From assembly GCA_019022495.1 (NCBI GenBank), contig JAFEKR010000029.1, forward strand, positions 682,001 through 746,000: DNA of 64,000 bases. Reading direction: 5' to 3'. This document shows positions 12,804-23,956 of the stretch, one piece after another (the stretch's first letter is position 1; the number at the start of each line of letters is the position of its first letter). This stretch comes from Epichloe hybrida. Lineage: Eukaryota; Ascomycota; Sordariomycetes; Hypocreales; Clavicipitaceae. A model generated the notes under the pieces. It had not been told where the DNA came from, did not search any database, and saw nothing but the letters and a program-made list of their open reading frames with translations. Made by a program: the position numbers and the translations under genes.

Positions 12804-13497
12804 TAATTAAGTATAGTAGTAATAACTCTAAATTAAAGGCATATAGCAATGCCTCCTTCACTAATAATACTATAATATAAAAGAGCTTATAAGGCTATAT
12901 TATAAAGCTCTTTAGAGAACCTATACTCTTTAAGGTAAGTAAGCAAGCTACTATAATAACTTTATTAACTAAAGTAAAGCTCCTAGTACTTTCTTACTAT
13001 AGTAAAGAGCTTATAGCCTTTAGATAATTATATTAAGAGATTAGGCTATACCTAGGAAATAACATACTTAAAATTAAATATAATAATATATAGATAATTT
13101 ACCTCCTTAAGGAAGAATTTATTAAGCTTATTATAAAGCTTTAGTATATAGATATTCATTACTACTAGCTTTATTAAGAGGTTATAAAAGGAACCTTTAA
13201 TATTACCTAGATTACTACTAAAGAGATAATTATAAATAGCCTTATAAAGCCTCTTATAAGGAATGCTTTTATAAGCTTCTATAAGGTATTAGAGCTTATA
13301 TAACTACCCTCTAGTATACTTAGTAAAGAACCTAAAGAATAAGCATTATATAATAACCTTAAATTAGATAGAATTATAACTAATTAACTACTTTTTTATG
13401 CTATAGAATTAATTTAGATGTTATAAGATTAATTTAACTAATTTAATTAATTTAGATTTATTATAGGGAACCTTAAATAAGGTCCCCTAGGGGGGTG

Positions 13498-13680
13498 TAT
13501 TACACCTATAAGGGTATAATTAATCCTTACTATATAATAGTCTTACTACTTAACTAGCTAAGATAAGAGTCTACCCCTAGCTAGTTATTTTCTATAATCT
13601 CTATAACTATATAGTATGTTTTAGCACTATATTAGTACCCTACCTATAGTAGAGGTACTTAGGTATTTAAGCTATAGTCC
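13498..13680 (+). repeat. Start of 3' LTR of the truncated Copia element
   Basis: Begins TATTACACC directly after the polypurine tract. It stays AT-rich until about 13680, where ordinary GC-balanced sequence starts. The end is not defined. Confidence 0.5.
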
Positions 13681-15110
13681 GCACCCTCTTACAGGGTCGG
13701 ACAACTCAATAGAGGTGGTCACATTGAACCCTAGCTTCGCGGTCCAACAAGAACCAATGCCCCGCCCGACGACCCCACTTCCCGCAGCTGAGAAAGGGGC
13801 CGGCCAGCAATCGACCAAAAACCATGTACGGAGAATTAATATTCGATCAGTCCGGACGTACATCAACCTCATGTATGTGGTTGCAGGTCGCGGCTTTGGC
13901 TCCGACAAAGCAGCCTTTTAGGCGACCCATGCGGCAGCGGCATCAACCTTGCTTACAGGTCCTCTTGTTTACAAGGAGCCTCCTGTTCAAGATGTAGCCT
14001 TGTCTCGAGGATTTCTCCTCTCGCAACGCGAGATGGGTGCTGAAACGTTTGATCCGCGGCAGCGAGGCCGGTGAAGATGTGCTTGGATTTCGCCTCGCCA
14101 GACACCGTCATCGACCAGTTGAATGTCGGCGACGGACTCTTCCGCCTCGAGTAGCTGTATTGTTCCTCCTGTGTTTCAGTTTGTCCGCGAGCCATATGCA
14201 TGCAGTCCAAGGTCGGGGATAGGATAGGTAGGGATCATGGAGATAGGCTAAAGGTAAGTATCCTAGGTAAATGTTCTAGCAAATTTACAAACGCGAGTTC
14301 AATATAGATTATACAGGCAATAGATTCTCAGTCCAAAATAAAAGTGAATGCACAATAGGGAGAAACAGTCGTCTACAGCAGCAAACCAAGGCTGGGCCCA
14401 GGAGGTCGCACGGTGATGAGAACGCATTGCTGTCTCTGGTCGCGAGATGGGCAGCCTTCCTTCACTCTGGGTTTTCGGGCCATCGGCGAGGCGAGGCGAG
14501 CAGCGGGTCGCTCCTGCACGGTGCAAGTGGGCAGGCGGGCGCGGGCGAGCCCCACAAATGACCGCAAATGACCATCAGGCCTTCCTCACTCTCACTCGTC
14601 TCACTCGACCAGACCGACTCAAACTGCTCGCCATGTTGGCGTGCCCTATTCCTGTTAAACATCTTGAAACCTTCCACACTTGTTGTCCTCGTATGCTTGA
14701 CAGTCCACACAGTACAGGGGATCTTGCTACCCGCCGCAGTTCCCTGCCTCGAGCATATTCGCACACCGCTGCTGTCACGTCAACTTCGGCGGATTCAAAC
14801 ACCGTCAGGTCCTGCTGTACTGTACTCACGAGTCACGAGAGTCGGATCCGCATCATTTCCCACGCCCACGCCCACGCCCACGCCCACGCCCACGGGCCAC
14901 GAGCATCGGTCCTGGCATCACTCCATGGTGCCACTCACACTGCATCCCTCCCAAACTTCTTGTTGACAATCCAAGTTGTCGGCGTACTGCTTTATATCCG
15001 CACCGCGGCCGTCTACTTCATCCATTGCTGCGTCCTTGGCAGGCCGGCGACTACTTCGGGTCGTCGCCAACGGTTTCGCATGGTCTTGTCTGGTCCGGTA
15101 GTGCCACCCC
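13681..15110. other. Intergenic region upstream of the Zn2Cys6 regulator
   Basis: GC-balanced, non-repetitive DNA. Several overlapping open frames of 60-220 codons exist on both strands, but none shows a recognisable domain, consistent codon use or splice logic. Probably promoter and long 5' leader of the gene at 15111. Confidence 0.5.
14859..14894. repeat. CCCACG hexanucleotide microsatellite, 6 units
   Basis: Six perfect CCCACG units about 220 bp upstream of the predicted start codon of the zinc-cluster regulator. Confidence 0.95.
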
Positions 15111-17604
15111 ATGCATGAGCTCGCCTCGCCAGTCATGGACATGGAACCGGAATCCGCGACGGCGACAGCAACAACAGAGTATGCTTCTGCTCATAAATCT
15201 CGAGCTCAACGTCACACATCACTGGGTCAGGGTCAAGCACAGTCTCGCTCGAGATCTGATTCGCACGGAAATCACTCGCCCAATCATCGCCCTAAGAAAT
15301 CCTCCTCCACTTGTTCCACATGTCGATTTCGCAAGGTACGCTGCAACGGAAGCCGACCAGTCTGTTCCAATTGCCAGAGGCTTGGTTTCCCCTGTTCATA
15401 TGACGACTCCGATGCCGATAACTGGTCCATGGCTTTGCCACGTCGGAGGGTAAAGCAGGCTTGCATGAGCTGCCACAGTCGCAAAGCACGTTGCTCGGGT
15501 CATATGCCGGCCTGTGATAGGTGCCGTGCGCAGGGTAACGAATGTATATATCGTCCAGGAAAACGTGTCAATCGGCCGGCAGGCCAAGGCGAAAATCGCG
15601 GAACGCAGAGCCCTCGTGGACACGACGGTGACAATCGGTATCGTCAGGAAGACACTGATCATGACAAGGCCGATGACAGTGACACCCCTTTAACTGATCT
15701 GGCCAACACGCCTAGCACGTTCAATCATGACATGTAAGCTGGCCACCTCTTGAGGAAATCTGAGCAACGAGACTGACTTTGGCCTCCCAACCAACTGCAG
15801 CTCCAGCACAGACGAAACTTTTGATTCTGTCATTAGCCGCACCTTTGACCAATTCTTCCGCCATGTCCACCACATTCCCATGTACTCGTTCTTGCACCGA
15901 GCATCACTCATGGAGCAATATAATGCTGGAAAAGTCGACAAGGCATTGCTGCTAGCTCTTATTGGTATCACGTCTTGCCTTACAGATATGGGCGATGGCG
16001 TACGCGAATATGGTGACCGATGCATTGACCGAGCTGAAAGCTTAGTTTTCTCTGATTATTCTCGACCATCGACATTCAAGGTCCAAGCACTCGTTTTCAT
16101 GATCAAGCATAGGATCCTCTCCAACAGATACCCCAGTGCTTTCATGCTCCTCAGTATGGCTTCGAGATTTGCCGCTGCCCTTCGCCTGAACCACAATAGT
16201 CCCAATTTATGCTTTCTTGCTCAAGAGTCTCGACGAAGTCTAATGTGGTCATTGTGGTGCATCGATACAGGCATTGCCGCAGGCTATCGTGACTTTGCAC
16301 TCTGGCGAGTGGATAGGATCTTTGTCAGCTTGCCTTGCAACGAACGAAATTTCGAATTCGATCTACCCCAGCCCGCCGAGATGCTCAATCCCGAGTGTAA
16401 TGGTCCAGAAGTCCAGCATTCGGAGGATGTGGGGAGTCTGGCACTTCACATTCGCATACTTCACTTGCGCCAGAAAATCATCGAGTTCACCAAAGATGTG
16501 CTTGTTAGCCGCACAATTTCCGACACATCAAGCCTGCAAGAACCTGTTCTGGCGTTGCATAAGCAGTTGGATGGCTTTGCCGGCAGACTGCCCGCCTCGT
16601 TCCAGTTCTCGGAAAGCTCGCTCCGACTTCGAGCCTATTCTCCTCGCATCTGCGTGTTCATCATGATCCATGTATGGTGGCATCAATGTCACTGCGACTT
16701 GTACCGCATGACGATGGCCGGATTCCGCGAGGCGCTACCCGAAGCTACCTTGCAGTGTCTTGATCAAGGCTTTCTTACACACTGCCAACGTCAATGCGTT
16801 GTTCACTCGCTAGCAATGGCCAGCATCTTTGCTTGTATGCAAAAACTTGGGGCGAAACCTGTGGCTGATCTGGATCTTGCTCTGTGCGCATATCAATGTG
16901 CGCGCATGCTCAAATACGCACTACACGGCAGTGGAGAAAAGTTTGGCTTGACTGTCGAAGCTGTCACTGACAAGGCCAAGATCTGCCTCCAGGCCATCAA
17001 GCAATGCTGCATGGGGCCTGCAGCAGGGGCAATCCGCTCCGACTTGGAAAGATTGATAAATCAAGGTCTCGGCTCGGGTGTATGCTCCCCTCATGACCCC
17101 TGCCTCGATACCGGCAGATCCAATCACTCCACCGAGACGGGTGTCCCTTCAAGGCACCCTGTTTTACGAAACATGGAGCTCACCGAGGATCCGTCTGTAA
17201 TTTCTACCTTGAAGTCTCCCACAATGCGTTCCGCGTCCAACCCACCGGAGCCATTCATGACCGCTCCAGACACAGTACCCGCCACGCAAACATCGCTTTC
17301 CGCGCAAACACTTTCAACATCCAGCCCTTGGAGCGCCGCGCCACAGCTTTCTACCTTGACATCAACGCTGCCCATCGTGGATGCGGATAAGTCGAATATG
17401 GCGGAGCAAATGGATTTGACTGGCGCATCTACTAACAAAGCTGACGCGACTGCCAGCGAAATGAACAGCGCCTATGAAGGCGCCCTCGATGGATTTGATC
17501 AGGACAACGGCCTGGCTCACGCCATGGGTGTTGAGCTGACTCCATGGAATTGGAGCAGTGATCTACAGTGGCCAGATTTTCTAAATAACAGCGTTGGAGT
17601 GTGA
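15111..17604 (+). CDS. Zn2Cys6 transcription factor with two tandem zinc clusters (about 808 aa)
   Basis: Predicted exons are 15111-15733 and 15801-17604. The 67-bp intron has donor GTAAGC and acceptor CTGCAG; joining keeps the frame (split codon AT|C). The protein should be a nuclear DNA-binding regulator. Two complete C-x2-C-x6-C-x6-C-x2-C-x6-C clusters are visible, at residues 68-95 and 118-145, each with a basic RKxRC core and separated by about 22 residues. A basic, Asp-rich linker follows. Then comes a helical region of the fungal-specific regulator type (PF04082-like, from about residue 215, including MYSFLHRASLMEQYN and the SRRSLMWSLWCIDTG block). The C-terminus is Ser/Thr-rich and ends in an acidic/Trp segment that may activate transcription. 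Single clusters are the rule in this family. Targets cannot be inferred. An ATG at 15135 (MDMEPES) is an alternative start. Confidence 0.87.
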
Positions 17605-18108
17605 TCACAAATATAAGGTGATATATAAAAGATTTCGCCCTCCCGGGGAGCCCAATCACGATATGGAGATGTACCAGACCATGAAAGATGCCCCATTTTG
17701 ATCTTATTATCTTCTTCTTCTTCTATTTGGAATTTCTCTTCTCCAAAAAAAAAACCCCCCCTTGGAAGTAAACACACGGGCAAAGTGACATGCTCTCGAA
17801 CTGTCAAGTTAGCTCCACACCGACGCAAACAAGGCCACCACCCACCAAGTGCTCAAGTGCTGCGATGACTGGCAAAGCCGTTCAGCTTCAGTACACTGAT
17901 TAGCCCGTTCCGGCTACAAGATGTAACGGTTGCCTTATTGAAGAAGTTTACCCAATACATGTCACACTTCAGTGATTGTTTCCCGTCCTAGTCATCATCT
18001 TCATCGCGTCACATCGTGCTCTTCATAGCAGAGGAACACTTGATGGCTCGTCGTCTACATGACATTGTTATGATAATAGTACGTATACACTTGAAAGCAT
18101 AGTCAAAT
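17605..18108. other. 3' intergenic region between convergent genes
   Basis: Lies between the stop of the zinc-cluster gene and the stop of the PARP gene. It includes A/C homopolymer runs near 17746-17762. No coding signal. Confidence 0.7.
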
Positions 18109-20511
18109 CTACATTTCCACGTGGAATAGATAACGGAGCTTGACTTGCGCGACGTCGTAGCAAATGTACTCATTGTAGCCCAGGTAGCTGCCGTCAAGGT
18201 TGGTCGGGCCGGGTGCTGTTTGCAAATCAGGCTTGAGTAAGAGATCGTGTTAGTACTGAATCCGTGAGGCAAATGCAAGAAGCGAAACGCAGTAGGGACG
18301 AAGAGGCACTCACCATTTTTATGCCCGCCAACGTCTTATGGACCTTGCTAGCATCCATCCATTTGCTGGGCCCGATGCTGCCCACGCCCCAGGTGCTGTA
18401 CATGCCTTTACTCTTTGCCTCTTCACCAGCGCTGTAGGACGCAGTCGTCAATTTCTGCAGGGGGTCACCAAGCTCAGCTTCACAGAGAAGGAGAAGCGCC
18501 TGACGGTTGGAAATGTACGAGCAGCAGTAGTTGGCTGACTTGGTGGACATGTCTGCCAAGTAAATTCCTTTGCCAAACATGTAGCCCGATACTGGAGCCT
18601 CTGGGGGCGCAATTCGCAACCCTTGGCTGAGGATGCCGCCGAAATTGGTGCAGCGCGAGCCGTGCCATAGCAGACGCTTGTCGGACGGGATTTTGGCGAA
18701 GGGGGAGTTGTCGAAACGCTCGAACTCGCCGGCACGCTGGATGCGGAAGATGTTGTGAACCTTGTAATTGATGCCGTGGGTTGAACCCTTTGTTCCATCA
18801 AGGTAGGTTCTGAGAAGGTCAAACTCGGAACTGGCGTGGTCGAGGGGTGACATTTCTTCCAGCCCTAGACCAAGGTAGTGGCTATCCATGGGGTGGGTCG
18901 TCCTTGCCTTGGTTCTGTCAATTTTCATGATGTTGGAAGCATCCTTCATATCAGACAAACTTTCGAGGAGCTCAATCTCCTTTTTCAGATGAGCCTCATT
19001 GTTGATGATGGGCGGTCTATTGCGACCAAAGGCGTGTGGAATGAGTGAGAAGTACGTATTGGAAAGATGTTCCGTGGCCCCTGCAACACTCATCTCCCAC
19101 TGGCTTGAGGCCAGCGCGAGATCATCCATTAGAGCTGCAAGATCCTTGAGCTGCTGGAATCCGCGAAGGATGGTGGCCTTGCTGAGCTTCCCCAGGGGAA
19201 GCTTGTTGGCGTCGTAGTTGAGCGAGGCCATGGTCGCGTTGAACAAGTTCTGGTTGAATATAAGCTCCATCACTTGACGGACCGGGTCGGACAGTGTGCA
19301 CTCGGGTGGCTCGTAGTCGTCTTGCTCTTCCTTCTTTTTGACGCCGTCAGCTCCGCCAGCTCCGTCTTCTGCGTCTTCTGCGTCGTCATCAGAGCCATCA
19401 TCGTAGCTTCGTTCCACAAAGGCATATTTTTTTGGCCTGGGGTCTTTTGTACGGTCGTCCCAAGCGAGACCAGACTTGTCTTTGAACTTTTTCTCGAAGA
19501 GTCGTTTGGCATCTGCCAGAGAGCCGTCTCCGAGTATGGCGTGCTGTCCCATTTCGCCGACGCGCCCCCATCGAGTCCAGGTTTTGTAGTCGCTGCCGTG
19601 TGCCAAAATCTGTCAAGTATCAGTCATGCTGGGGGGTTTTTTTTTTTCCCAATCAAATATTCACAGAGAAGAAAAGCCCGGCTTACCTGCAGCCTGTAGA
19701 ACTTGTTGTGGTTGTTCGATGTACTCGATTGGTTCAGAGATGCGTCATAAATCATGCCACTTTTGGGTTCAATGTATACTGAGTAAGATTGTAGCGGGCA
19801 GTACTCATCCAGGGGGATCACGATGTTCTTCTTCTTCAAAAATTGTCCCCTGTTGAGTTCTTGGAGCTTTTTCTCGATTGTTTCTTCGTAGACGACCCCC
19901 TGATTGCCATTATTATCTTCGGCATCTTCTTTTTTCTCATCTTCCGCGCCGCCTTTCGGTTTCATCGCCTTAGTTCTGGCCTTTTTGGTCTTGGGTTCCG
20001 CATCCCCAGCCTCATCATTAGCTTCATTGCTGCTGCTTTTCGGATTGGCTGCAGCAATGGGCCGCTTTTTCCCTTTTTTACCATTTGCAATGCCATTTAC
20101 CTCGACCACCGGCTTTTCTTCCTCATTTCCCTCTTCCTGCCGCTCCTCGTGTTCGTTGGGCCACGAGTAGATGTCCGGATCAACCCTCTTCTTTGACTTG
20201 ACGACTTGGTCCAGCCAATCAAACTTGACTATAGCGATACTGGCTGTTTTGGCATCTGCCACTTTGGGCACATTCTTCAAGTAGTCCCTCTCGTCACAGA
20301 CGAGATGGGTGTTGCGTGCAGTCACGGATGCAGTCACGGATGCACCAAGGGACATGACCAGACTGTGCAAGTCCCTGTGGGAGTATCCCGGGAACTTGCC
20401 ACTGAACACGAGACGGTATTCGCTCAGGGGCTGAGCAACAGGAGCGGCAGAAGATGCTGCGGAGGGGGCTGCCACGGAAGCTGCCGCCCGGCCGCGGGTG
20501 GCCGCAGGCAT
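18109..20511 (-). CDS. prpA: Poly(ADP-ribose) polymerase, BRCT-WGR-PARP type (about 747 aa)
   Basis: Predicted exons are 20511-19687, 19609-18314 and 18231-18109. The introns (77 and 82 bp, GTAAGC...CAG and GTGAGT...AAG with a TACTAAC branch site) are both phase 0. The enzyme transfers ADP-ribose from NAD+ to nuclear proteins in DNA damage signalling. A BRCT domain occupies about residues 29-117, followed by a Lys/Glu-rich nuclear linker to about 210. The WGR domain (about 218-345) contains TWTRWGRVGE. The PARP regulatory helices span about 375-500, and the catalytic domain runs to the end. Its H-Y-E triad is present: LLWHGSR, SANYCCSY and LGYNEYICYD. This architecture is that of the single PARP of filamentous fungi (Aspergillus PrpA); it lacks the zinc fingers of animal PARP1. 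The third exon supplies the catalytic Glu, so the splice matters. Confidence 0.93.
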
Positions 20512-20841
20512 TGTATTGTTTGTCGTGTGGCGGGGAGAAGGATGGTGATGGGTTAGAAAAAAGTGATGAGAGACATTGGGTCACGGAATTGATCCAAGTC
20601 GGGAGCGGAGAAGGAGAGGCGGCGCAGAGCAAGAAGTGTGCAGTGAGAGGAATGGGAAGCTGATGGGAAGTCGATGGGAAGTCGATGGGAAGTCGATGGG
20701 TTGTATTGCCAGTCGTTCACAGCTGGCGTCTGGTCTGGTGGTGTTGCTGTGAATTGCCCTGCTAGGCAGCACTCACTGCCCGCATGTCGAGGCTCTCCAT
20801 GCTCGCGAAAAATCAGGCCTCATAAGTAGATAGATGGGCGC

Positions 20842-20897
20842 TCTGCTGCCTGCTGCCTGCTGCCTGCTGCCTGCTGCCTCCTGCCTGCTGCCTGCTG
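20842..20897. repeat. CTGCCTG 7-bp tandem array
   Basis: About eight near-perfect 7-bp units with one C substitution (CTCCTGC). Confidence 0.9.
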
Positions 20898-21185
20898 TTC
20901 GTGCCGCATCGTGCCGCTGTTCGTGCATACATACATGTGTAATGAGGTTCTCACGTGAGATTGAGTACCTTTGATTGACCTTCGTCGTGATTGGTCAACT
21001 AGCCCATACGTGACCTGGCTAGTGCCGCTTACATGTATGACTGTTAAAGGGATAATAGGCGTAAAGCTAGGTAAAGCTAGTGCCCACGCTAACTTTTGTG
21101 GACTACGCCAAGCGCCTAGTTTATGCTTAAAAAATAGCGGAATTCGCTTCTTTCATCAAGGCATCTATCTACATGTAAGCCCATT

Positions 21186-21335
21186 TGTTACGTGCTGGAA
21201 TCGACAAGTGGCCAGTCACGAGGATGTGGCCTGCACGTGACCTAGAACCCCTATATTAAACGATAGCTCTGACCTCCAGCTAGTTGATTCCGACAACCTT
21301 CACACTCATCATCTCACACTCCATATCGTAATACA
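21186..21335. repeat. Possible solo LTR, about 150 bp
   Basis: It opens TGTTACGTGCTGG, the same first 13 bases as the Gypsy LTR at 676. It has a TATATTAAA box and ends CGTAATACA, close to the inverse of its start. No flanking target duplication was found, so this is tentative. Confidence 0.35.
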
Positions 21336-21611
21336 TAGGGACTGTCCTCGCAAGTTAGGACTAGGTATAGGCCGTTCTTCCGGGCCAGGACTATTGCGGT
21401 GTGCGCATTTAAAAAACGCAATGTGCGCGTTTAGTGACCCCTAGTCAGAAAGATACATGGCGAACAGGGGGGAAAGTGGCCTTCATGCAATAAAGTGGTC
21501 TTTAATATGCAAAGTGGCCTTTATGTAAAGTGAATGTAGTTCTACGGATTATATGTAGCCTGATTCATTCACCTGTTTGAACCCTTTCGACTCGACCGGG
21601 CTTGAGATGGC

Positions 21612-21680
21612 AACCTCGCAACTCGCAACTCGCAACTCACGACTCACGACTCACAACTCACGACTCACGACTCACGACTG
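21612..21680. repeat. ACTCRCG/ACTCACR 7-bp tandem array just upstream of the F-box start codon
   Basis: About nine copies of a 7-bp unit (AACTCGC, AACTCAC, GACTCAC), ending some 20 bp before the ATG at 21700. It is probably transcribed as 5' leader. Confidence 0.9.
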
Positions 21681-21699
21681 ACATCCCGCAGCAGGCACA

Positions 21700-23298
21700 A
21701 TGGCAAACACATTTCCAACTGCCCCTCCCGGCACCTGTCCGATCCAGAAGATCCCGCTCGAGGTCCTCCTGCGCATCAGTTATTATCTGTCCACCCCAGA
21801 CCTCGGTCGTCTCCGTCTGACCAGTCGGTCCATTGAGCAAGCTTTATACACCACTTTCGTCGACGAGTTCTTCACGCGGAAGCAGTTCATGATCACACAA
21901 GAAAGCTTGCAAGCCCTCATAGATATGTCCAAAAGCAGGTTGAGCAAACACCTGCGTTTTGTTCACTTCGGACTAAATCGCTTCTTTGAAGAATTTAACC
22001 CGGTGGCAGAAGACGAGAAGGAAGATAGGCTCAGGAGGCGGATCTCCGACATCTTCACGCTGTGGAACACGGGACACCATCGAGACATGATGGCCGAGGC
22101 CTTTCGCAACCTCGAAAACCTAGAAGACGTCATCATCAGGGACTCGGACTCGCGCCGGCCAAGAGACGGGCCGCATGCCAAATGGCGCAGCTGCGGCTAC
22201 ACCACCGCCCTCAACGAGACGGGCGATAAAATGAAATATAGCGATACGTTTATGCGGAGCGTTGCTGGTCTACCATGCCGGTACTCCAGCCAGGTCTTTA
22301 CGGCCGTCATCTACGCCCTAGGTACTGCCCAGGCCAGGCCAAAGGGCATCGATATCATGTTGACAGACGACAATAGCCTGACCGACCATTCCTTCAACAT
22401 TCCCGACTTCCTGCAGCCGTCCGTCGTCCCCATTCTCGAGGGCCTCGAGAAGCTTCATCTGTGCATCAGAGTGCCGTTCGCCCCCCCACCATTACCACCC
22501 CGCCTCATACAGGAATTCCTCCCCCACGCCACCAATCTGAAGAGCCTTCGCATCAATGAGGTTCTCAGCCATGCCGCCATAATGGGAGATTTCTTCGACT
22601 GGATCGCGGGTGACTTGGATTACCAGGCAAGCACCGATGGGACCAAGCAGGGCGACCTCGTCGTCTCCATGCCTCGTCTGGAAAAGCTCAGTCTCGGCAC
22701 CATGTGCGTCGATGCCCCTCGCCTCCTCAAACTCGCCCGGAAATTCGCCCCATCCCTCAAATCCCTCGAGCTCCGGCGCGTCACATTATTCCAAGAAGCT
22801 CCACCAGACATGCAGACCATGTCCAAGCCGGAGGAAAGTTTCTGGGACCCGTTCCTCAAGGATCTGACCGAGATTCCCGGCCTAGATCTCGAGCACTTCA
22901 AAGCCGACATGCTCGGTCAGCGCTATGATTCGGACCACCACAACGCGACAGTTTCGTTCAAGGGCTACGGAGACGTCTGCGAGTACAACGGATCAGATTG
23001 GAAACGTTTCATAGGGGAGATCAGGCCTCTTCTCGACGTGGAATGGCAGCCAATTAACGAGGATGAGTCCATCCGGGAGGGTACCGATTATGAGGATACC
23101 GACGATGAGGGTATGTCGTTTTCTTCCATGTTATGAAAGTCCTTGGACTTGTGTGTTTTTCATTCATACACACACATTGCCTCTGTCCAAGCAGCATTTG
23201 ATCCATTCATACTGACCTGACCATATGATTGTGCATTCCCAGAAGAGGACACTAGCATGCTAGACGATGAAGATGACGCCGCCGGCGACGACGAGTAG
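21700..23298 (+). CDS. F-box protein, about 488 aa
   Basis: Predicted exons are 21700-23110 and 23243-23298. The last intron (132 bp) runs from GTATGT to CCCAG and joins G|AA. Splicing replaces an abrupt MSFSSML end with an acidic tail (EEEDTSMLDDEDD...), continuing the Glu/Asp run already begun. The N-terminal motif at about residues 17-50, with IPLEVLLRISYYLSTPDLGRL then RLTSRSIEQAL, is a fungal F-box, which normally binds Skp1 in SCF ubiquitin ligases. The remainder has scattered leucine-rich, repeat-like segments (LEKLHLCI, LKSLRINEV, LEKLSLGTM, LKSLELRRV) suggesting a substrate-binding LRR-like fold. The substrate is unknown. Such genes are numerous in Hypocreales. Confidence 0.85.
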
Positions 23299-23956
23299 AA
23301 CCAAAACAGTCCAAGCTGATGCGTTCCAACAACTGGACTGGGAATGGGGCCCTCTGTTTCTCGACGAAACAATGCAAGAAGCAGGTGAATGCCGACTTGA
23401 CTGACGACATCTCAGCTTCATTCCTTCCCTTTCTTCTTTCACTTGTTCTGTGGTTTGATGCATCTCTAAAAGGCACCAACTGATGAATAGATAGATTGGC
23501 ACGTAATCGGGAGTGTTTGAGTCTACGCCGCGTTCCCGTGTTCTCCGCGTTCCCGTAATTGTTCGAGGTGCCCATGTATCTATCCTGACGTCCGCAATCA
23601 CAACATCCCCGTGAATAATGGAAAATGCACGCAGTCTCGGCCCAGCACCCGCAAATCAATCATATGGTATATCCCCCTCTGAAACTCGAGCCCGTCATGA
23701 AAAAAGGAAGGAGCAAACAAAGGCCAGCACTGTCTATACCGCTCGTATGATGACCATTCAAATGCCGCCATCAAAGCGCACCCAAGTCCTCTTGTCCTGC
23801 AATCTATAATGAATTCCATCATATCTTCTACAGGCTTACTGCATGCCGCATATAAAAGCACACAACGCTCTCTTGTGTCCGAGAATATTCCTAAACATCA
23901 ATGCAAAATTTTCCAGAGCGCCAGCAAAAACCAGACGCCTCTAACCGGGCCTTCGC
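23299..23956. other. 3' intergenic region between convergent genes
   Basis: Non-coding sequence between the F-box gene and the large minus-strand gene. It includes a direct GCGTTCCCGT duplication near 23530-23557. No supported gene. Confidence 0.6.

Larger units (their letters stand above)
11985..13680 (+). mobile_element. Truncated RIP-mutated Ty1/Copia relic: RT end, RNase H, PPT and 3' LTR start
   Basis: On the plus strand, about 12040-12480 reads as the end of a Copia reverse transcriptase: IIFFYVDNLIALF (Asp to Asn by RIP), WFLGVKIIRD and RPDIAFAALQLSRFLQN. RNase H follows at about 12804-13330: AYSNASFTNN, KLFREPI, KVSKQATI and YIDIHYY. Then comes a purine tract GGGGGGTG (13490-13497), immediately followed by TATTACACC, the RIP form of a TGTTACACC LTR start. 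Gag, protease, integrase and the left LTR are missing. The right end of the LTR was not located; base composition changes abruptly near 13680. Confidence 0.82.
20512..21699. other. Divergent promoter region between PARP and F-box genes
   Basis: About 1.2 kb of non-coding DNA with several short tandem arrays: an 11-bp GATGGGAAGTC array near 20660-20700, a 7-bp array near 20842-20897, a three-fold AAAGTGGCCTT-like array near 21473-21530 and a 7-bp array at 21612-21680. It also holds an LTR-like segment at 21186-21335. No gene. Confidence 0.65.

Noticed and set aside
12366..12861. Small frames on both strands around the GC-rich patch
   Set aside because: Explained by the Copia gag-pre-integrase and RT fragments and their direct repeats; not independent genes.
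14447..15118. 223-codon plus-strand frame upstream of the Zn2Cys6 gene
   Set aside because: It includes the CCCACG microsatellite translated as His-Ala repeats, overlaps comparable frames on the other strand, and shows no domain.
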